This document shows positions 8,442 to 12,444 of a stretch of DNA of 12,444 nt, one piece after another (the stretch's first letter is position 1; each line of letters begins with the position of its first letter). Position numbers and translations under genes: made by a program. Source of the stretch: CAYMLL01 sp964390645 (GTDB lineage Bacteria; Planctomycetota; UBA8108); the NCBI GenBank assembly GCA_964390645.1, contig CAYMLL010000238.1:1-12444 (forward strand), in the 5' to 3' direction. The notes under the pieces were generated by a model. The model was not told the DNA's origin. It searched no databases and worked only from the letters and a program-made list of their open reading frames with translations.

Positions 8442-8450
8442 TCAAGCCCG
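8426..8450 (-). terminator. Overlapping GC hairpins at the cupin stop codon
   Basis: Two mutually exclusive all-GC stems sit here on the - strand: CGGGC-TTGA-GCCCG (8437-8450), whose loop contains the TGA stop of the cupin gene, and GCCCGG-GAGC-CCGGGC (8426-8441) immediately after it. No T-run follows. A termination role is plausible from position only. Confidence 0.3.
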
Positions 8451-8966
8451 CGCTGCGTCGACAAGGACGAACGCGATCCGGCAGGGCTGGTCGTAGGGAT
8501 TCGCCCAGGAGTGAAAGGTGCCCCTCTGGACCACGACATCGCCGGCCTCGAGCGTCACATCATCCTCATCCAGCAGCAGATCGATCTTGCCGGAGAGAAC
8601 CACCGCATAGTCGATGGAACTCGTTCTGTGCATACCCCCGTGACGCGGGCTGTCGCGAACCTCGGCGCCACCGATCGCCAGGAATGCCTGCGTGCTGTCG
8701 GCCTCGATGACCCTCTCGCCTTCCGGGAGAAACTCCACGATCCTGAAGATGGTGCCGTCGCGGGACGGCGCGATGGGCTGCGGAACGTCGACGGTCTCCG
8801 CGTTGCCCGAGTTGCTCACCGGCATCTCACAGGTCGCCCAGAGCTCGGCGAGGCCGACACCGCCCTCCTCGACCCGCACGTCCACGGGTGGGGGCCCGTC
8901 GAGGAGCACGACGGCCTTGCCGTCTCCGTCGTGGCCCGTGACCACACGGCGCAGATTCATCGACAC
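8442..8966 (-). CDS. Cupin-domain protein
   Basis: 174 aa with a single C-terminal cupin barrel. Residues 70-85 carry the GTxFRIVEF strand. MHRTSSIDYAVVLSGKIDLLLD (112-133) is cupin motif 1 with His113. AGDVVVQRGTFHSWANP (141-157) is motif 2 with His152, and IAFVLVDA (164-171) closes the domain. This is the well-known 'HRT..DYxVVLSG..GDVVVQRGT.H.W.N' subgroup of small cytoplasmic cupins; members are annotated as cupin 2 proteins of unknown function, probably metal-binding. Only one His of the usual HxH pair is obvious in motif 1, so the metal site may be reduced. The GTG start is chosen over ATG 8960 because GGGGAGG lies 8 nt upstream of GTG. It lies downstream of tRNA-His on the same strand, 144 bp away. 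No signal peptide is seen. Confidence 0.85.
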   Translation of the reverse strand: MSMNLRRVVTGHDGDGKAVVLLDGPPPVDVRVEEGGVGLAELWATCEMPVSNSGNAETVDVPQPIAPSRDGTIFRIVEFLPEGERVIEADSTQAFLAIGGAEVRDSPRHGGMHRTSSIDYAVVLSGKIDLLLDEDDVTLEAGDVVVQRGTFHSWANPYDQPCRIAFVLVDAARA

Positions 8967-8974
8967 GGTCCCGT

Positions 8975-8981
8975 CCTCCCC
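8975..8981 (-). promoter_or_regulatory. Ribosome binding site that fixes the cupin start
   Basis: GGGGAGG on the - strand ends 8 nt before GTG 8966, ideal spacing. The in-frame ATG at 8960 would be 14 nt away, so translation should begin at GTG. Confidence 0.6.
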
Positions 8982-9110
8982 TCGATGGAGCCCGGCTGCC
9001 GAGCTGCCCCTCGCCGGAGCCTCGAACTAGCCGCTTTCGCACCCGGAGCACTTCTTCAAGAGGCTGCTGGCGGGCACCCGCTTTGCCGGAAATCCAACGA
9101 GACCTGGAAA

Positions 9111-9187
9111 TGGGGTGAGCGAGGGGACTCGAACCCCCGACCTCCAGGACCACAACCTGGCGCTCTAGCCGGCTGAGCTACGCCCAC
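9111..9187 (-). tRNA. tRNA-His (anticodon GTG)
   Basis: Complete cloverleaf on the - strand: acceptor GTGGGCG with CGCTCAC, D-arm from AGCTCAGCCGGCTAGAGC, anticodon arm CCAGG-TTGTGGT-CCTGG with anticodon GTG, and T-arm GGGG-GTTCGAGTC-CCC region. The discriminator base is C73 (9114) and the base before the acceptor (9188) is G, giving the G-1:C73 pair that histidyl-tRNA synthetase requires. The CCA tail is encoded (9111-9113). It has its own promoter just upstream. Confidence 0.97.
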
Positions 9188-9217
9188 CACACGTGGATTC
9201 TCCAGCGATAGCGAGGC

Positions 9218-9245
9218 AGTGTACGACCGCGGTCACGTTCGTCAA
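9218..9245 (-). promoter_or_regulatory. sigma70-type promoter for tRNA-His
   Basis: On the - strand TTGACG (9240-9245; five of six to consensus) is followed after 16 nt by TACACT (9218-9223; four of six), with transcription expected to start around 9211, some 23 nt before the tRNA. The -35 overlaps the TGA stop of the coiled-coil gene upstream. The spacer contains the perfect palindrome GACCGCGGTC (9225-9234). Confidence 0.6.
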
Positions 9246-10576
9246 GAGGAATGCGACACCCCGGTCGGCTCGCCAGGGTCGCTCGGGGTCGAGGCGTTCG
9301 AAGACTCGGACTCGCTGGCGGCCGAACCGCTCTGATCGTCCTTGCGCTTCGCGATGACCGTCTCGATGCCGGCGATCACGCCTTCGAGCTTGTCACTGAG
9401 CGCGTCGAACTCCTCGCCGGAGAGCTTCAGACCCGGATCCTTCTTGCCGGTGAGCTTGCCCCAGAGGGACCCGTGCGCGTCCTCGACCTGGGAGCTGAAC
9501 TCACGCAACTGATCCCGCAGCGAGTCGCGCAGGTTGCCGAGCCGCTCGGAGACCTGCGACTGGTCGCTCTCCCAGCGCCGGATGCCGTCGCGCAGGGCGG
9601 ACTCGAGCTCGTCGATGCGAGTCCCGAGAGTCGTCGAGATCGCCGAGCCGACCAGCTCCCCCGAGGCCTCGAGGCGCTCCGAGGTGCTGCCGACCAGTTC
9701 ACGCAGCTCCTGAAATCGCTGACCGAGCGCTTGCACCTCGGGCGTCGACGACTCGATCGTGGTCACCTGCTCCGAGACGCGGTCAAAGGACACCTCGAGA
9801 CGTTCGAGGCGCTCGCCGACCGCCGACAGCTGCTCCCGCGTCGGCACCGTCGACTCGACCCGTCCAAGAACATCTCTCAAATCCGCCAGCTTGCCATCGA
9901 GTTGCTCGACCATCTCAGCGATCTCCTTGCGCAGCCGCTCCTCGACCTCGTCGGCGGCCGCCTTCGCCTGCTCGGGAACCGATTCCTCCAGCTGGCCCAG
10001 GTGCTGCTGGACCTTCGACACGGCGCCCTGGACCTGCTCGAGGCTGTCCTGAAAGGCGCCGACTTGATGATCCACCGACGACCGCAGCCGGGTGAGCCCG
10101 GTCTCGACCGTATCCACCTTGGATCCGACGCCCTCGAGATCCTCGTTGAACGACGAGCCGAGCTCGCCGATACGTGCCTCGAAACCCTCCAGACGCTCGC
10201 GAAACGCCTTCACCGCTTCGTCGGAAGCGGTCGGCGACTCGCCCCGGTAAACGTCGAGAACGCCCGGATCCTCCTCGGCGAGCCCGAGACGGCGCCGCAA
10301 CTCGACAACCTCTGGAAAGAGCTCGTCGCGATGCTCCTGAATCACCGGAAACAGAGCCTCCCGTACGGCGCTCTTCAGCGACTGTCGCGTCACCGAGACC
10401 TTGCACATCGTGCGCAACGCGTCCCGCACGTTGCCGATCTGGCTGACGATCGCCTGAAGCTGCTTGGTATCCGTATGGCGGGCGCGAGCCGAACCGGATT
10501 CGCCCGTGTTCGATCGTTCCATGGGCCGAATTCCCTTCTCGATTTCGCCCCACTGATCGGTGAGCTTTCGGATCAT
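9242..10576 (-). CDS. Cytoplasmic coiled-coil protein of unknown function
   Basis: 444 aa, no signal peptide or membrane segment. Residues about 40-90 are helical and basic (IVSQIGNVRDALRTMCKVSV). From about 120 to 380 the sequence is near-continuous heptad-like coiled coil rich in Glu, Leu, Gln and Val. The tail (about 420-444) is Ser/Glu/Pro-rich and disordered. I recognise no family; the layout resembles structural or scaffold coiled-coil proteins, and I infer no specific function. I chose ATG 10576 over GTG 10636 because the 20 intervening codons have low G/C at third positions (about 9 of 20), unlike the rest of the gene. ATG 10522 is a weaker alternative with AAGGGA upstream. The stop codon overlaps the tRNA promoter. 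A possible promoter lies at 10750-10778. Confidence 0.8.
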   Translation of the reverse strand: MIRKLTDQWGEIEKGIRPMERSNTGESGSARARHTDTKQLQAIVSQIGNVRDALRTMCKVSVTRQSLKSAVREALFPVIQEHRDELFPEVVELRRRLGLAEEDPGVLDVYRGESPTASDEAVKAFRERLEGFEARIGELGSSFNEDLEGVGSKVDTVETGLTRLRSSVDHQVGAFQDSLEQVQGAVSKVQQHLGQLEESVPEQAKAAADEVEERLRKEIAEMVEQLDGKLADLRDVLGRVESTVPTREQLSAVGERLERLEVSFDRVSEQVTTIESSTPEVQALGQRFQELRELVGSTSERLEASGELVGSAISTTLGTRIDELESALRDGIRRWESDQSQVSERLGNLRDSLRDQLREFSSQVEDAHGSLWGKLTGKKDPGLKLSGEEFDALSDKLEGVIAGIETVIAKRKDDQSGSAASESESSNASTPSDPGEPTGVSHSS

Positions 10577-10908
10577 GAGAAAACCACCAGCTGGGTGTGA
10601 ATGAAAGTCCCTGACACCGGCAGGAAGGGAAAGCACGGCGACAGCCCCACCATGTCTTCAGCGCACTCGATCCGCTCGTCGTTGCCGACGTCGAATACCG
10701 GCTCTGCCAGAGTGGGAGACGCCGTATGCAGGAGACAACTCCACGCGGCATGCTATCGAAGCGCAGCGCGAAAATCAAGGCGGGAAGGGAGCCGCGAGGA
10801 CGAGGAAGGACCGCGAGGGCGCCCCGGCACGTCCACCGGAGAAGCCCCCAAGACGGATCGTCGCGGATCGTCGGGGACCAGGAGACGAGGCTCGATTCGC
10901 GCTCGGCC
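10577..10908. other. Intergenic region between two minus-strand orphan genes
   Basis: About 330 bp with no supported gene. It holds the candidate promoter at 10750-10778 and a 9-bp direct repeat, GGATCGTCG, at 10855-10863 and 10865-10873. No terminator with a T-run is visible after the upstream gene's stop at 10909. Confidence 0.55.
10750..10778 (-). promoter_or_regulatory. Candidate promoter of the coiled-coil gene
   Basis: TTGATT (10773-10778) and TAGCAT (10750-10755) on the - strand, each four of six to sigma70 consensus, are separated by exactly 17 nt. The transcript would have a leader of about 165 nt before ATG 10576. Confidence 0.35.
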
Positions 10909-12105
10909 TCAGTGACCGCCCTCGATCAGGAAGTTGATGCCGACGCCGAAGTCGCCGTCACGCTCGAATTCGGCCTCGATCTCGGCGCTGAACATCTCCT
11001 TGGCAAGCACGTCGGAGAGCCAGTCGACGGTCACAGCGACACCGTAGCGCTTGATGGCCCAGGTGGGGTCGCCCTCCTCGACGGGTCCGAGAGGGTCGAA
11101 ATGCAGACGCAGATTGGTGCGGATCCGGAATGCCTCCGTGGCAAGGAACGACTCGCCGGCCCCCTCGCCGGTCTCGAGCTTCACCTCTTCGGACTCCATG
11201 AAGAACTTCTTGAGGTTCTTGACGCGGGCGAGATCCACGCGCAGCGACCCCGCGTCGGTGACGACGAGCGGTCCCCAGGCGACGAGCGGAACGTCCGACT
11301 CGCCCTCACGATACGAACGACTGAAGAGATCCTCCTTGAACTCCGTCGTGTAGTAGTCCGCGGAGAACGGGTCATGCCGGGAGGGCTCACGGCCGAGGCG
11401 GCTGATCGCCAGCATCCCCTCCTCGAACTCCCCGTAGTCCATCCGCGGACGGTTGGCGTAGACGTCGCGCCAGCTGCGCTTGGCTCGCCGGCGCAGCTCG
11501 CTGTAGAACTTGCGACGCGCGACCGTCTTCAACGCCCGCGCATAGAGCGATAACTTCGGAGGCTCGATGTGAAACAAAGGCAGCGGCCGATAATCGACGT
11601 ACGGAGGTGGAGCCTCGAACTGGATGCCGCGCTGCTCGGCGACATACCAGGGAATCCGCTCGGACGACGCGCTCTCCTGCTTGAAGAGCTCCTCGGTCTC
11701 GATGTGAGGAGGAGTCAGCGACTGCACACCGACCCACGGAGGGGTCACGTCGCGCGAACGCCGGCGCTCTCTCGTCGGCGTTCGCAGACGGAATACACTC
11801 TGCTCGCCACCGACCGACCGCAACTCGGGAGTCTCGACGACACCGACCGACGGCGACAGCGCGCCCGCAGGACGCTCGACGCTGCGGCGCTCCACGTGAG
11901 CGACCCCGGCGACGCGCGGCGACGCCGACGTACTCGCGACCAGCGGACGAACTCGCTCGACGGCGTCGGGCGATACCACCGAACGCGGGACGACCACGGC
12001 AAGTTCCTGGCCCATGGATCGGCTCGCGGTGAAAACGGCAAGAAACCCGGCGAGAAGGGTCGACACCCTGCTGCCGAGGTTCCGGTGATCGCCGTCGTTC
12101 CGCAT
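10909..12105 (-). CDS. Secreted protein of unknown function, proline-rich middle and beta-rich C-terminus
   Basis: 398 aa from ATG 12105, chosen because GAGAGG lies 8 nt upstream (12114-12119) and this start puts a signal peptide at the N-terminus (MRNDGDHRNLGSRVSTLLAGFLAVFTASRSMG). A GTG at 12192 would add 29 hydrophilic residues and bury the signal. Residues about 33-115 are low-complexity. About 115-185 is rich in Pro and aromatics (TPPWVGVQSLTPPH, APPPYVDYRPLPLF), then comes a basic helical patch (ALKTVARRKFYSELRRRAKR). The last 150 residues alternate hydrophobic and polar residues in strand-like fashion (FRIRTNLRLHFDPL, YGVAVTVDWL, EAEFERDGDFGVGINFLI). That could be a small beta-barrel or beta-sandwich at the cell envelope. 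No known family recognised. It follows the structured leader and strong promoter at the right edge. Confidence 0.75.
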   Translation of the reverse strand: MRNDGDHRNLGSRVSTLLAGFLAVFTASRSMGQELAVVVPRSVVSPDAVERVRPLVASTSASPRVAGVAHVERRSVERPAGALSPSVGVVETPELRSVGGEQSVFRLRTPTRERRRSRDVTPPWVGVQSLTPPHIETEELFKQESASSERIPWYVAEQRGIQFEAPPPYVDYRPLPLFHIEPPKLSLYARALKTVARRKFYSELRRRAKRSWRDVYANRPRMDYGEFEEGMLAISRLGREPSRHDPFSADYYTTEFKEDLFSRSYREGESDVPLVAWGPLVVTDAGSLRVDLARVKNLKKFFMESEEVKLETGEGAGESFLATEAFRIRTNLRLHFDPLGPVEEGDPTWAIKRYGVAVTVDWLSDVLAKEMFSAEIEAEFERDGDFGVGINFLIEGGH

Positions 12106-12397
12106 CCGATTCGCCTCTCGTTCGCCTCCGGGTTGTTCAATCCGTCCGTCGACCGCGCCCTCTGGCAGACGCAGCGCGCTCGGCTCCGCCACCTCCCGTC
12201 AAATTCATGGAGCCCCGTGATCGCGGCCGACGAGTCACCTCGGAGCTCTCACCAACGAAATCACGGAGAGTTCCCGGGGAAAATCGTACGTCGGACCCGC
12301 TGGCTTGCAAAAGCAGCTCGGCAGAAATCCCTAAAGGATTCAGGGAGAAAGGCTTGAGATTAGTGCCTTTTTTTGCTTCTGCCGCTACCGATACTAA
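12106..12397 (-). other. Long 5' leader upstream of the secreted-protein gene
   Basis: About 285 nt between the predicted transcription start (near 12391) and ATG 12105, with no supported ORF. The promoter-proximal 90 nt is much richer in A and T than the rest of the window and is dense in inverted repeats. The gene-proximal part is GC-rich again, with a 7-bp inverted repeat (CCGTGAT / ATCACGG at 12215-12221 and 12260-12266) enclosing a CGAG-GTGA-CTCG hairpin with a GNRA-type loop (12231-12242). Confidence 0.5.
12299..12384 (-). ncRNA. Candidate structured RNA: three-way junction plus hairpin
   Basis: Read on the - strand from its 5' end: P1 CGGCAGAA (12377-12384) pairs with TTCTGCCG (12319-12326), 8 bp. 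Inside it are P2, AAAGGC with GCCTTT (12365-12370 with 12348-12353, 11-nt loop), and P3, TCCCT with AGGGA (12342-12346 with 12328-12332, 9-nt loop). Junction strands are 6, 1 and 1 nt. One nucleotide later comes P4, GCTGCTT-TTGC-AAG-C-CAGC (12299-12317), 7 bp with one bulge. The structure begins about 7 nt after the predicted transcription start. It could be a riboswitch-like leader or a small RNA. I recognise no known class, and pairing on paper does not prove folding. Confidence 0.45.
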
Positions 12398-12425
12398 ATT
12401 ATACGGCCTGCTCGCGAAGAGTCAA
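12398..12425 (-). promoter_or_regulatory. Near-consensus sigma70 promoter
   Basis: TTGACT (12420-12425, five of six) and TATAAT (12398-12403, perfect) on the - strand, spaced 16 nt. It is the strongest promoter match I found in the window and points at the structured leader and the secreted-protein gene. Confidence 0.7.
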
Positions 12426-12444
12426 GCCCCCTGCAGAAAAAACC

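Noticed and set aside
9070..9084. GCGGG-CA-CCCGC hairpin as terminator of tRNA-His
   Set aside because: Its T-run (TTT) is on the wrong side for - strand transcription and the loop is only 2-4 nt.
7701..9176. Long + strand open frame (491 codons) crossing the acylase end, the gap, the cupin gene and the tRNA
   Set aside because: The translation is Arg/Pro-rich with no motif and overlaps well-supported genes on both sides; it is an antisense or shifted-frame shadow of GC-rich DNA.
9251..10600. + strand open frame of 449 codons antisense to the coiled-coil gene
   Set aside because: Leu/Arg/Asp-rich antisense of coiled-coil codons; the - strand reading has coherent heptads and consistent third-position G/C.
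10855..10873. 9-bp tandem repeat GGATCGTCG as an operator
   Set aside because: Two short copies in GC-rich DNA, distant from any called promoter; likely chance.
10726..11553. + strand open frame of 275 codons antisense to the secreted-protein gene
   Set aside because: It mirrors the - strand codons, lacks a ribosome site and family resemblance, and the - strand gene has a signal peptide and a well-placed Shine-Dalgarno.
12348..12374. Intrinsic terminator on the + strand (AAAGGC / GCCTTT followed by a run of seven T)
   Set aside because: No + strand gene lies upstream, the loop is long (11 nt), and the same bases form P2 of a junction downstream of a much better - strand promoter. It remains an alternative reading if a + strand transcript exists.

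Overview
The window is GC-rich bacterial chromosome. It has eight well-supported protein genes, one possible 43-codon gene, a tRNA-His, and an AT-richer, structured upstream region at the right edge. The mix points to a planctomycete (Planctomycetota), probably a high-GC uncultured or marine-type lineage. It includes a secreted CotH protein ending in two planctomycete-style dockerin-like repeats (D-x-N-x-D-G ... FLF), a tandem DUF1080 (3-keto-disaccharide hydrolase) protein, a secreted beta-propeller, and a divergent RbfA. That assignment is inferred from family content, not from a marker gene comparison.

Left third (1-5477): a 5'-truncated secreted multidomain CotH protein on + converges on a secreted PQQ-like beta-propeller gene on -. 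The propeller gene diverges from a + strand unit made of a possible small ORF (3624-3755), a two-domain DUF1080 protein coupled to it by TGATG, and then an RbfA-like gene 76 bp downstream. Apart from RbfA the theme is exported proteins for binding or processing extracellular material, common in this phylum.

Middle (5478-9241): a lipoprotein-type penicillin/AHL acylase family (S45) enzyme on +. It is followed by about 600 bp of very GC-rich DNA in which I support no gene. Then come, on -, a small cupin protein and tRNA-His(GTG). The tRNA has an encoded CCA, the diagnostic G-1:C73 pair and a good sigma70-type promoter that overlaps the stop codon of the gene upstream.

Right third (9242-12444): two - strand orphans, a cytoplasmic coiled-coil protein and a secreted protein with a proline-rich middle and a beta-rich C-terminus. 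The best candidate for something undescribed is upstream of the secreted protein. A near-consensus promoter (TTGACT-16-TATAAT, - strand) is followed at once by a compact potential three-way junction (8-, 6- and 5-bp helices) and a further hairpin, inside a 5' leader of about 285 nt. I do not recognise it as any known riboswitch or sRNA class. No mobile element, CRISPR array or prophage gene is visible.
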